A stretch of 64,000 nucleotides of DNA from Nocardioides albidus. GTDB lineage: Bacteria > Actinomycetota > Actinomycetes > Propionibacteriales > Nocardioidaceae. Location of the stretch: NCBI RefSeq assembly GCF_006335005.1, contig NZ_VDMP01000026.1, positions 464,278-528,277 of the forward strand. Direction: 5' to 3'. How positions within the stretch are numbered: position 1 is the stretch's first letter; the number at the start of each line of letters is the position of its first letter. The translations under genes and the position numbers were made by a program. This document shows positions 36,885 through 45,123 of the stretch, piece by piece. The notes under the pieces were generated by a model. The model was not told the DNA's origin, ran no database searches, and worked only from the letters and a program-made list of their open reading frames with translations.

Positions 36885-38095
36885 CGGCCATGCTCGAACG
36901 CCCCGGACCGGCGCCCGACCTGCTTGCTGAGGCCGACCTGCGCGATGCCGCCCGCGCCCTGCTCATGACGCCGCTGCTCACGGCTGACAGGAATCCTGAT
37001 GAGTTAGGTCTCGTCCGCCGACATCGCGACGAGCTTGCGCGCTTGTTCGCCGAAGGGCTGGGCTACCGCCTAGTGGTGGAGCCGGGCCTTGCGCGGCTGT
37101 TCAAGACCGGGCTCGGGCGTGACGCTCTCCGTCCTTTGCGCCGACGCAACGACGCACCGTTCACCCCACGGCGTTACGCGTTGCTCGCCCTCACCCTCGC
37201 GGCTCTGACCCAGGCACGCCGGCAGCTGATGGTCGACGAGCTGGTTGCAGCGGTTCGCTCGGCAGCGGTCGACGCAGGCCTCGATGTGGACCTTGACGGG
37301 ATCACGGACCGGCGCGCCCTGCACTCAGCCCTTGTCGCGCTGGTCGACCTCGGCGTGCTCAGCGAGCGTGACGGTGACCTCGAACACTGGGTCGAACGGC
37401 GCACGGAGTCCCTGCTCGACGTGCACCGTGACCGGCTGGCCGTCCTCCTGTCGGCTCCTGTCGCGGGGTGCCAGGGGCCGGATGACCTTCTGGAGGTCGC
37501 GGCAGTGCCGTCCGCCGCGGGCGGTGCTCGGGTGGCGGTGCGCCGCCGGCTGGCCGAGCAGCCGGTCCTCTCGACTGAAGACCTCACCGACGAGCAGCGA
37601 GAGTGGTGGCGCCGCAATCGGGAGCGAGAGCGCGAGTGGTTCCGCCGCTGGCTCGGGCTCGACCTCGAGCTGCGTGCCGAGGGGGCGATCGCCATCGACC
37701 CGAGCGGTGAGCTCACCGACCGGCCGTTCCCCTCGTCAGGATCAGCGCGTCACTTCGCCCTGTTGCTCGTCGGTGAGCTGGTCGAAGAGCTGCGGGCCGA
37801 GCATGGTGCGGCATTGGGCGGCATCGCCTGGGCGCATGTTGCGGTGTCCACCGCGCGCGGGGCCGCCGATCGGGTCTTCAACACGTGGCGGCGCGGCCTT
37901 CGCAAGGACCACCGTGACGATCCCGACCTGGTGTTCAACGACGCGGTCGAGGTGCTCGTGGAGGCTGGGCTGGTCCGCATGGACCCGAACGGGCTGCTCG
38001 TGCACGCGGCCGCTGCCCGCTACGCACCCCGCCCCGAGCTTCTGGCAGCCGGCCCGTCGGGGGAGCGTTCGATCTTCGAGGAGGACGAGGCATGA
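36881..38095 (+). CDS. jetB: Wadjet subunit JetB (DUF2398/TIGR02678 family)
   Basis: JetB corresponds to the KITE subunit that binds the kleisin JetA in the Wadjet complex. The 404-residue product is a tandem winged-helix type protein with conserved segments (LLTADRNPDELGLVRRH, RRYALLALTLAALTQ, and WWRRNREREREWFRRWLGLD) typical of DUF2398. Start and stop overlap jetA and jetC by four bases each, so stoichiometric translation is likely. No catalytic residues are expected. Confidence 0.9.
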   Translation: MTAMLERPGPAPDLLAEADLRDAARALLMTPLLTADRNPDELGLVRRHRDELARLFAEGLGYRLVVEPGLARLFKTGLGRDALRPLRRRNDAPFTPRRYALLALTLAALTQARRQLMVDELVAAVRSAAVDAGLDVDLDGITDRRALHSALVALVDLGVLSERDGDLEHWVERRTESLLDVHRDRLAVLLSAPVAGCQGPDDLLEVAAVPSAAGGARVAVRRRLAEQPVLSTEDLTDEQREWWRRNREREREWFRRWLGLDLELRAEGAIAIDPSGELTDRPFPSSGSARHFALLLVGELVEELRAEHGAALGGIAWAHVAVSTARGAADRVFNTWRRGLRKDHRDDPDLVFNDAVEVLVEAGLVRMDPNGLLVHAAAARYAPRPELLAAGPSGERSIFEEDEA

Positions 38096-41000
38096 CCATC
38101 GAGCTGGCGTCCCGCCGATCCGACGCACCGAGCAGCCGGTCCGAGCGATTCCGGCTGCATCGTGCCGGCATTCTCAACGTCTGGCAGTACGACGAGCAGG
38201 AGTTCACCTTCGCGGACGGTCGCCTGTTGCTGCGCGGCGCCAACGGGGCAGGGAAGTCCAAGACCCTGGAGATGTTGCTGCCGTTCGCGCTTGACGGTGA
38301 CAAGGCGCGGATCACCGCGTCCGCGCGTCATCACACCAGCCTCCTGTGGCTGATGACCGACGGCTACGAGGGTCAGGCTCGCGTCGGATACATCTGGCTG
38401 GAGTTCCTGCGAGTGCTACCCGACGGCGCTGAGGAGGCATTCACCTGCGGGGTCGGCATCCGCGCCTCCGCATCGGCGCGGATGGCCACCGCCTGGCACT
38501 TCGCCACGGATCGCCGGGTGGGGCACGACCTGTCGCTCGAGGACGACGCGGGCCCGCTGTCCCGCCCGAGGCTGGAGGAGCTTCTCGGGCCGGAGCACGT
38601 GTTCGAGAAGGCCGCGGCCTACAAGGAGCACGTCGGCCGCGAGCTATTCGGTCTCGACGTCGCGCAGTATGACGAGGTGCTGCGGCTGCTCTACTGGCTC
38701 CGTCAGCCGCAGGTCGGCGAGGACATCGAGCCCGCGAAGCTGGCCGATCAGCTGTCCCAGGCGCTGCCCCAGGTCGACGAGCAGGCGGTCCGCTCGGCCG
38801 GCGACACCTTCGACGAGTTGACTGCATTCGGCGAGCAGATCGAGCGTCGCTCGGCAGCAGCGGGCACGCTCGAGTCCCTAGCCGCCGCGTTCTCCCGTTA
38901 CGCGCGCGCTGTCGCCGCCCAGCGTGGCAGGGAGCTGGCTGAGCTACTGCGAGTCGAGCGGCGTCTTCTCAAGGACGTACGCAACGCCGAGACGCGGGTC
39001 GACGAGACGGCGCAGAACCGGGAGAGCGCCGAGAACGCCTTGCAGCAAACACGAGACGGGCTCGCGGAGGACGACGCGCGGTTGCGCGCCCTGGAGGCGG
39101 ATCCTGCGGCACGCGACCAGCGCCGTCTGTCCGAGCTAGCCGACCTGCTCGATCGCGAGCTGAAAGCCTCTGCGAGCGCTAGCGAGCGCCTGGACCGCCA
39201 TGCCCGGCACCACCGTGCCAAGGAGGAGGCACTCGCGCGGAGGGCGGGCGAGATCGAAGCAGAGCTGTCCGAGCATGCCCGTGCAATGCGTACCACCGCC
39301 CTGAAGGAGCGGGAGATCGTCGCCACCGTCCACGTCGTCGTGCCGCCGGCCCTCGACGGGATCACCCTGGCCGAGGCTGCGGACGCCACCAGAGCCGCCG
39401 ATGCCTTGGATCAGACCACCGGCGCGTTCGAGATGGCACAGACGGCCACTCGCACTCGGGCCGCCGCAGTCACGTCCGTCCGCGAGGCCGCCCGTGCCGT
39501 CGAGATGGCGCGGACGCGTCAGGCTGAGGCCGACCGGCGAGCGGACGAGGCCGAGCGGCGCTGGGAGGAGTCCCGCGCCCGGAGGATCGCTGCACAACAG
39601 GCCGCAGACTCCGAGGAGGCGGCGCTGCTCACCGCCCTCGGCGACTGGACGCGGGCCCCTGAAGCGCCGGCGGTCGAGCTGCCCGACGACCTGACGCCCG
39701 AGAGCATCGACGCACTGCCGGCGCTGGCGCGCGCCGCCGTACGACCTGGCCTGCAGCGGTTGCGCGAGGAGGAGCAGCGCGCCGCAACCCGGCGGGACAA
39801 CGCGGCCGTCGATGTCGAAACGCTCTCGATGGAGCGAGCTCGAGTCGAAGCCGAGCCCGAGCCGGCCCCTCCGCCCCCGGCGTTGGGTCGCACCTCGCGT
39901 CCCGACGGTCGTGCCCTCTGGCAGATGGTCGACTTCGCCGACCACCTGTCCGAGGCCGAGTGCGCTGGCCTCGAGGCCGCACTGCAGGGCGCAGGCATGC
40001 TCGACGGCTGGATCCGCCCGGATGGCCGCTTGCTGGATGCCGACCATCGCGACGTCGTGCTGTCGGCGCCAGCGGCGTCACCTGAGTCGGGCACCCTTGC
40101 GGACGTCCTACGGCTCGACCTACCTGCCGACAGCGACGTAACCGCCGCCGATGTTCGTCGCGTGCTTGCCGCGATCCGGACCGATGACATCGCGGAAGCA
40201 GCCGTCAGCGTCGCCCTTGACGGATCCTGGCGGATCGGGCCCGCTCACGGTCGTGCGACGAAGGAGCGGGCGCAGTACGTCGGCGCCACGGCCCGTACTC
40301 AGGAACGCGAACGTCGTCTGTCCGACCTCGACCAGCGGATCGAAGAGGCGCGTGCAGCACATGGCGCCGCCGCCACGGCGGTGGCCAAGGCCAAGGCCGC
40401 CATCGCCGCACTCGAACGTTGGGAGCAGACGCTGCCGTCGCCTACCGCGCTGCGCGAGGCGTGGTCTCAGTTGAAGGTGGTCCGCGAGGCCGAGGACCGC
40501 GATGACACTGCGAACCGTGATGTCCAGAGGCTGGCCCAGGAGGCGAGGGCGGTGACCGCCCGAGCCATGAGCGAACTCGATCGGCTGGCAACCGGCCACG
40601 GGCTCCCCACTGATCTGGATGCGCTGGCGGCGGTAGAGCAGCGTATCCGCGACCTGCTCGACGGCCTCGCGGCGCTCGTCGGCGCAGTGTCCCGGCTGGT
40701 CCGCGACCTGAGGCGGTGGTCTGCCGATCATGACGAGGTCCGGCTCGGTGCGGAGTCACTGGCCCATGAGGAGCGGGAGGCACGCGCGGCCGACCGGCGT
40801 ACCGAGGAGACCCGGGCGGAGCTCACCGCGCTCCGCGAATCCGTGGGCGCCTCGGTGCGCGAGCTAGAGGAGAAGGTGTCCGCGGCAAAGGAATCGCGGT
40901 CAGTGCACAGCAGGCAGGCCAAGGTGGCGGAGGAGGAACGGACGCGCGCAATCGAGCGCCACGCGACTGCCGAGGCCGATCTGCGCGCGGCGCGCGTCCA

Positions 41001-42168
41001 CTTGGCCGAGCAGGTGGCGCGTCGCCAAGACGTCTTGGCGTCGTTCGCCGCGCTCGCTACACCGCCCGGACTTCTCGCTGCGGCGACCGACGAAACTGAC
41101 CTCCTTGATGGGATCGTGTCGATCGCATCCGTGGGGCCGGACGACCCCACCCCGACGGCGCTCGCCCGGGCAGCCCAGGGCTTCGCCGCCCTTTCCACAG
41201 ACGATCCCGTCGCAGCCCGCAACGAGGTGTACAAGGTTCACAGGGAGGCTTCCACGGGACCCGCCGCGGACCACCAGCCATCCATCGCCCCCTACGAAGG
41301 GTGGGATCTCCTTGCCGTCATCGGACGTGACGACGGGGGAGAGGCAGGGATCGTCGACCTTGCTCGACGTGTCCGGACGTCGGTTGACCGAGACCGCAGC
41401 CTGCTGACCGAGAGGGAGAAGAGGCAGTTCGAGCAGCACGTGCTGGGCGAGCTGGGTGATGCGATCCGGCGTTGTCGGCGCGACGCCGACGAGCTCGTGG
41501 CCGCCATGAACGGATTGCTCGGCGACGTGACGACGTCGCAGGGGATCCGGGTCCGGCTGGATTGGAAACTTCGTGACGACGTGCCCGCCGAGGCGCGTGC
41601 GGCGGTCGACCTCCTTGCGCAACCAGTGGGAGCCCTCATCCCGGAGGAGCGCGAGAAGCTCCGCGACGTACTCCACAGACTGATCGAGGCGTCGCGTGCC
41701 GAGCGCCCCGAACTGGCCTACAGCGAGCATCTCGCGGCTGCTCTGGACTACCGAACGTGGTCGGCGTTCACGATCCGCTACTCCCGGCCCGAGAAGCCCG
41801 GACAGTGGGACCGCCTTCATCGGCGATCGCCACTCTCCCAGGGCGAACAGAAGGTCTTGTGTTACCTCCCGCTGTTCGCGGCGGCGGCGGCGCATTTCAC
41901 CTCGCTCGCCGGCGCTGCCCCGCACGCGCCGCGGCTGGTCCTGCTCGACGACGCGTTCCCGAAGATCGACGTCCGAACGCATCCGCTGCTTTTCGGCCTG
42001 CTCGTCCAACTGGACCTGGACTTCGTGATGACGAGCGAGCGGCTCTGGGGCGATCACTCGACGGTTCCGGCGCTTGCGATCTACGAGGCGCTGCGCGATC
42101 CGAGCCAGCGCGGCATCGCGCAGTACGAGTACCGCTGGGACGGGCGTGTGCTCCAAGGCATCGGATGA
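38092..42168 (+). CDS. jetC: Wadjet SMC-like ATPase JetC (TIGR02680 family)
   Basis: JetC is the motor of Wadjet: an SMC-like ATPase thought to extrude DNA loops on small circles before cleavage. The 1358-residue protein has an N-terminal ATPase half with Walker A GANGAGKSKT near residue 57. Long coiled-coil regions (about 270-560 and 730-1010), rich in Ala, Glu and Arg, surround a hinge-like middle. The C-terminal half has the signature LSQGEQKVL and Walker B LVLLDDAFPKID. The Walker B has DD rather than DE, usual in this family. It is coupled on both sides to jetB and jetD. Confidence 0.93.
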   Translation: MTIELASRRSDAPSSRSERFRLHRAGILNVWQYDEQEFTFADGRLLLRGANGAGKSKTLEMLLPFALDGDKARITASARHHTSLLWLMTDGYEGQARVGYIWLEFLRVLPDGAEEAFTCGVGIRASASARMATAWHFATDRRVGHDLSLEDDAGPLSRPRLEELLGPEHVFEKAAAYKEHVGRELFGLDVAQYDEVLRLLYWLRQPQVGEDIEPAKLADQLSQALPQVDEQAVRSAGDTFDELTAFGEQIERRSAAAGTLESLAAAFSRYARAVAAQRGRELAELLRVERRLLKDVRNAETRVDETAQNRESAENALQQTRDGLAEDDARLRALEADPAARDQRRLSELADLLDRELKASASASERLDRHARHHRAKEEALARRAGEIEAELSEHARAMRTTALKEREIVATVHVVVPPALDGITLAEAADATRAADALDQTTGAFEMAQTATRTRAAAVTSVREAARAVEMARTRQAEADRRADEAERRWEESRARRIAAQQAADSEEAALLTALGDWTRAPEAPAVELPDDLTPESIDALPALARAAVRPGLQRLREEEQRAATRRDNAAVDVETLSMERARVEAEPEPAPPPPALGRTSRPDGRALWQMVDFADHLSEAECAGLEAALQGAGMLDGWIRPDGRLLDADHRDVVLSAPAASPESGTLADVLRLDLPADSDVTAADVRRVLAAIRTDDIAEAAVSVALDGSWRIGPAHGRATKERAQYVGATARTQERERRLSDLDQRIEEARAAHGAAATAVAKAKAAIAALERWEQTLPSPTALREAWSQLKVVREAEDRDDTANRDVQRLAQEARAVTARAMSELDRLATGHGLPTDLDALAAVEQRIRDLLDGLAALVGAVSRLVRDLRRWSADHDEVRLGAESLAHEEREARAADRRTEETRAELTALRESVGASVRELEEKVSAAKESRSVHSRQAKVAEEERTRAIERHATAEADLRAARVHLAEQVARRQDVLASFAALATPPGLLAAATDETDLLDGIVSIASVGPDDPTPTALARAAQGFAALSTDDPVAARNEVYKVHREASTGPAADHQPSIAPYEGWDLLAVIGRDDGGEAGIVDLARRVRTSVDRDRSLLTEREKRQFEQHVLGELGDAIRRCRRDADELVAAMNGLLGDVTTSQGIRVRLDWKLRDDVPAEARAAVDLLAQPVGALIPEEREKLRDVLHRLIEASRAERPELAYSEHLAAALDYRTWSAFTIRYSRPEKPGQWDRLHRRSPLSQGEQKVLCYLPLFAAAAAHFTSLAGAAPHAPRLVLLDDAFPKIDVRTHPLLFGLLVQLDLDFVMTSERLWGDHSTVPALAIYEALRDPSQRGIAQYEYRWDGRVLQGIG

Positions 42169-43385
42169 GCACCCTGCCGGAGTGGATCGCTCACCCCGCG
42201 CTGAAGCCCACGTGGGAACGCGTGGCCACCCGCCTGGAGCAGGCTGGCCTCGTCCCGGAGGGCTCGGTCCGGGTTCGCCTTGCAAGCAGAGAGGAACGGC
42301 AAGCGGTCGGTGATCTGCTCGGTCGCACGATCACGCGGGAGGCTGTCAGCGTCGACTTGGCAGCGCTGGACCGCCGACTCCGTGAACGGTCAGGTGTGGG
42401 CGGACTCGACGCGGTTCTGCTGAGGCTCGGCATCAGTCTCGAAGACCGACCGGCGGCACGGGCCGCGAAGACCGAGTCCCGGCAGCGACCGCTCTCCATC
42501 GCAGCCGCCGCGATCCATGCTTCCTGGGTGCCGGATTGGGTTGCCGGCCTCCGCCGTGCTGGGCTGTTGACCAATCGCGATAACGCCGAGTCGATCGCGC
42601 GGAATGCAGCTCTGGTCCTCGACGACCTCACACGAAGCGAGCGCAGGTCGCAGTCGCGGGTCGAGCTGGGGGCGAGGCTGTTGGGCGACGCGCATGCTCT
42701 CGACCGGGATCGCTTGCTCCATCAGGTCGTCATTCGCGGTCTCGCAGCCGCGGCTGGTGTTCCCGTGCCGACCGGCGGCCGGAGTCGGGAAGCCCTCTGG
42801 GCTCGCTTCGGTGTCGACCCCGATCTGCTGTCACGCACCTGTCTGCTTTGGGGTCTTCGCCTCGCCAGTGACTCTCCGGTCGCCGCACGCCTCGCCGCGG
42901 CTGCGGAGGCGGGCGACCCCGTGCATGTCACGGAATGGGACCTTCGCCGTACTCCGCGCTTCATCCCGGCCCCGGACACTCGGGTCCTCGTCTGTGAGAA
43001 CCCGCGGGTGATCGAGGGGCTGGCTGAGAACGGTGTGGCGGGGTGGGCGGCAGTGTGTACGTCGGGTGAGCCGAACCTGGTCGTCGACAAGGTCCTGGAC
43101 CAACTGGCTCGGAGCGACGTCGAGCTTCGCTACCACGGGGATTTCGACTGGCCGGGTGTCGCGATCGCGAACCGGGCGATCGACAGGTATGGCGTGGTCC
43201 CGTGGCGGATGACGGTCGACGACTACACCCGCGCGGTTCGAGCCGACGGGCTGCGGCTCGGCGAGGGGGTGGTCGAACCGGTCTGGGACTCGGAGCTCGG
43301 CGCGGCGATGCGCAGTCGAGATCGGGTGGTCCACGAGGAGTCCGTGCTCTCGGAATTGGTCGACGCGCTTGCGAGTGAGCCGTAG
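42165..43385 (+). CDS. jetD: Wadjet nuclease subunit JetD (DUF2399/TIGR02679, Toprim)
   Basis: JetD is the topoisomerase VI-like nuclease that cuts plasmid DNA after JetABC has acted. The 406-residue product has an N-terminal DUF3323-type region and a C-terminal Toprim domain, with the metal-binding Glu in VLVCENPRVIEG and Asp residues in YHGDFDWPGVAIANR. The ATG at 42165 overlaps the jetC stop; the longer in-frame extension lies inside jetC and is rejected. With intact JetA, B, C and D the system appears complete. Confidence 0.92.
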   Translation: MSTLPEWIAHPALKPTWERVATRLEQAGLVPEGSVRVRLASREERQAVGDLLGRTITREAVSVDLAALDRRLRERSGVGGLDAVLLRLGISLEDRPAARAAKTESRQRPLSIAAAAIHASWVPDWVAGLRRAGLLTNRDNAESIARNAALVLDDLTRSERRSQSRVELGARLLGDAHALDRDRLLHQVVIRGLAAAAGVPVPTGGRSREALWARFGVDPDLLSRTCLLWGLRLASDSPVAARLAAAAEAGDPVHVTEWDLRRTPRFIPAPDTRVLVCENPRVIEGLAENGVAGWAAVCTSGEPNLVVDKVLDQLARSDVELRYHGDFDWPGVAIANRAIDRYGVVPWRMTVDDYTRAVRADGLRLGEGVVEPVWDSELGAAMRSRDRVVHEESVLSELVDALASEP

Positions 43386-43462
43386 GCGTCGCGACCTGCA
43401 AGGGAGTCTCAGCCGGTTATGCACCCGTTTCGCCGGTACGCTTGGGGCGGAGGTGCACCGAG

Positions 43463-43792
43463 ATGACCGCAGCCGCGATTGAGCCAGAGCCGGTTCCGCT
43501 GACCAGAGACGCCGCTGGGCGACTGGTGGTCATCGGCACGCGTGTTCCGCTGGACACTCTCGTTGCTGCATTCGAGCGGGGAGACTCGCCCGAGGCAATC
43601 CACGAGTCCTACCCGACCGTCTCTCTGGGTGACATCTACGCGATCTTCACCTACTGCGTGCGCCATCGTGACGACGTCAACGCCTACTTGGCGGGGCGGG
43701 CCGAGGAGCGTGGCGCACAACGCGCCGAGATCGAGACGAGGTTCCCGCCGGACGGCCTCCGCGCAAAGCTCCTCGCCCGGCCGGACGCATGA
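43463..43792 (+). CDS. DUF433 family protein, probable antitoxin
   Basis: This 109-residue protein has the DUF433 pattern: a DNA-binding start (LTRDAAGRLVVIGTRVPLDTL) then DSPEAIHESYPTVSLGDIYAI, a helix-turn-helix. DUF433 proteins are antitoxins for PIN-like DUF5615 toxins. ATG 43463 is preferred over 43442 because GGAGG lies about nine bases upstream. Its stop overlaps the toxin start (ATGA), normal for toxin-antitoxin pairs. The pair may stabilise the Wadjet segment. Confidence 0.8.
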   Translation: MTAAAIEPEPVPLTRDAAGRLVVIGTRVPLDTLVAAFERGDSPEAIHESYPTVSLGDIYAIFTYCVRHRDDVNAYLAGRAEERGAQRAEIETRFPPDGLRAKLLARPDA

Positions 43793-44145
43793 CGATCAAG
43801 TTCCTGGCTGACGAGAACTTCGATCACAAGACACTGGCGGGGCTGAAGCGACGCGAGCCCGATCTCGACATCGTGCCCGTGCAGGAGGTTGGTCTACGCG
43901 AGGTCGATGACCCGCAGGTGCTGGAGTGGGCTGCCCGCGAGGAGCGCATCGTGGTGACCCACGACGTCTCGACCTTCGCCGACTTCGCCTACGAGCGCGT
44001 TGCGGCGGGACTGCCCATGCCGGGGGTCATCGAGATCCCGGAGTCCGTCCCTCGGTCTGTGGTCATCGACGAACTCATCCTGATCGCTGGCGCGAGCGAG
44101 CCGGACGACTGGGAGAACCGGGTCGTCTACCTCCCGCTCCGCTGA
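43789..44145 (+). CDS. DUF5615 PIN-like protein, probable toxin
   Basis: The 118-residue protein has the DUF5615 start IKFLADENFDHKTL, with acidic residues D8 and E9, and THDVSTFADFAY, holding the second acidic cluster. These are the expected metal-binding residues of a PIN-like RNase. It follows its DUF433 partner with a four-base overlap and is the last gene before attachment repeat 3. Toxicity is inferred from family membership. Confidence 0.8.
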   Translation: MTIKFLADENFDHKTLAGLKRREPDLDIVPVQEVGLREVDDPQVLEWAAREERIVVTHDVSTFADFAYERVAAGLPMPGVIEIPESVPRSVVIDELILIAGASEPDDWENRVVYLPLR

Positions 44146-44317
44146 CAGCGCCGGTTGGTGCGAGATGAGGATTGGATCACTGCCAGAAACCGGCCACTTA
44201 CAGGTCCGGCCGCACCCGCGCTCACCCGATACACTCCGAAGTGGACTGTGAGGTCTTCCCGCGTAAACCCGAGGAGATCCACGATCTTCCAAGCCCTTCC
44301 GTAGTGGCTGAAGCAAG

Positions 44318-44352
44318 CCAGAGGTCGCAGGTTCAAATCCTGCCCCCGCTAC
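44318..44352 (+). repeat. Attachment-site repeat, copy 3, with encoded CCA
   Basis: Identical to copies 1 and 2 over 35 bases, but here the next bases complete CCA (44352-44354), giving a true tRNA 3' end with T-arm, acceptor strand and CCA. No 5' half lies upstream. This is therefore the likely displaced chromosomal end of the initiator tRNA gene and the right border (attR) of the whole array. Confidence 0.8.
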
Positions 44353-44356
44353 CAAA

Positions 44357-44392
44357 TTCAGGCTCGGTTCCCTCTGGGGAACCGAGCCTGAA
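44357..44392 (+). terminator. Native terminator of the displaced tRNA 3' end
   Basis: A perfect 16-bp stem (44357-44372 with 44377-44392) and four-base loop follow the CCA by two bases, then AAAGCTTTCT. The lower arm TTCAGGCTCGG is shared with the hairpin after repeat 1, while the top of the stem has changed on both sides. It fits a tRNA gene terminator. Confidence 0.75.
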
Positions 44393-44425
44393 AGCTTTCT
44401 AACTTGACTCGGTCATCACAAAGTC

Positions 44426-44700
44426 ATGGCCTTCCACCAGGTCGACTGGCCAGGCGACCCCTCAGGGGTAACCCGAAGCGGACTCTGGCGACTCAACGTC
44501 GACGCTCAGCACCAGCATCAGGGATACGGGCGCTTCGCCGTTCTCGCGGTATGTGCTGACCTTCTTGAGCGAGGCGAGCGTACGTGCTTCGTTACCTACG
44601 ACGCGGGCGAAGACGGACCCGAGAACTTCTACTCAAACTCGGGTTCCGTCCAACCGGCGAGTTCAGTGGTCGCCAAGTCGTTGCCAGTTTGAATCTCTGA
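44426..44700 (+). pseudogene. GNAT acetyltransferase remnant, 5'-truncated and frameshifted
   Basis: The frame from 44426 encodes WRLNVDAQHQHQGYGRFAVL, the acetyl-CoA-binding motif A of a GNAT acetyltransferase, and continues to GPENFYSNSG. The original frame is then lost. One base out of phase the sequence reads FRPTGEFSGRQVVASLNL and stops at 44700, which is the expected family ending. One lost base near 44643 explains this. About 60 N-terminal residues are missing at the side facing the attachment site. It is a dead gene. Confidence 0.75.
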
Positions 44701-44723
44701 TTTGGAATCGAGCTTCGTAAGAC

Positions 44724-44773
44724 GATGGGCTCGCGGAGCGTGCCGGTGGGGGGATGGGCTCGCTGAGCGTGCC
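44724..44773 (+). repeat. Short direct repeat (two 21-base copies)
   Basis: GATGGGCTCGC(G/T)GAGCGTGCC occurs at 44724-44744 and 44753-44773 with one mismatch. The purpose is unknown. The region 44701-45123 (423 bases) shows no gene I can support. An open frame at 44754-45026 has no recognisable features and a composition unlike local proteins. Confidence 0.5.
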
Positions 44774-45123
44774 AATGCGGATCCGGGGACGCGCTGGGCC
44801 TGCGCCTCTGGCCGGTGTCCGTTCAGCCCGTCCGGTGATGTGTTCCGGTGACGGGGCCTACTCGGCGGGGTCGTCGTGGCTAGGGCGGGGATTGCCTACT
44901 TTGACGACGAGCCGCTGGTCGACCGATCTCGTCAATCTGTCCCACGCGCGGGACGTCAATCTTCCCTGCATCTCGACAGGTGAGGAGGAGTCACGCAAGC
45001 GGATGGGTCACCGACATCACCGCTAGAACTCGGGGCCGCCTTCGGATGCGGATATTCTGATTTCGATCGCGCGCGCGACGCGAACCAACCTTAAGCTGTG
45101 CGGAAAGAAATAGGATCTCGAAA

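Larger units (their letters stand above)
35038..44352. mobile_element. Wadjet-carrying segment bounded by tRNA-derived repeats, without recombinase
   Basis: A 9.3-kb unit between repeats 2 and 3. It contains the four jet genes and a DUF433/DUF5615 pair and nothing else. No integrase or relaxase is present, so it may be moved by a neighbour's recombinase or be a remnant of a larger element. A 15-base motif occurs in the same orientation near both ends (35148-35162 and 44182-44196), as expected for integrase arm sites on the two sides of an attP core. Confidence 0.55.

Noticed and set aside
27744-44352. Three functional tRNA genes
   Set aside because: Only the 3' 35 bases are present in each case; no 5' acceptor strand, D-arm or anticodon arm lies upstream.
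43894-44355. Minus-strand frame with GAGFEPATSGL
   Set aside because: Same artefact, across attachment repeat 3 and the DUF5615 gene.
44754-45026. Plus-strand frame of 90 codons
   Set aside because: No domain, no convincing ribosome-binding site, and it overlaps a short direct repeat in a scarred region.
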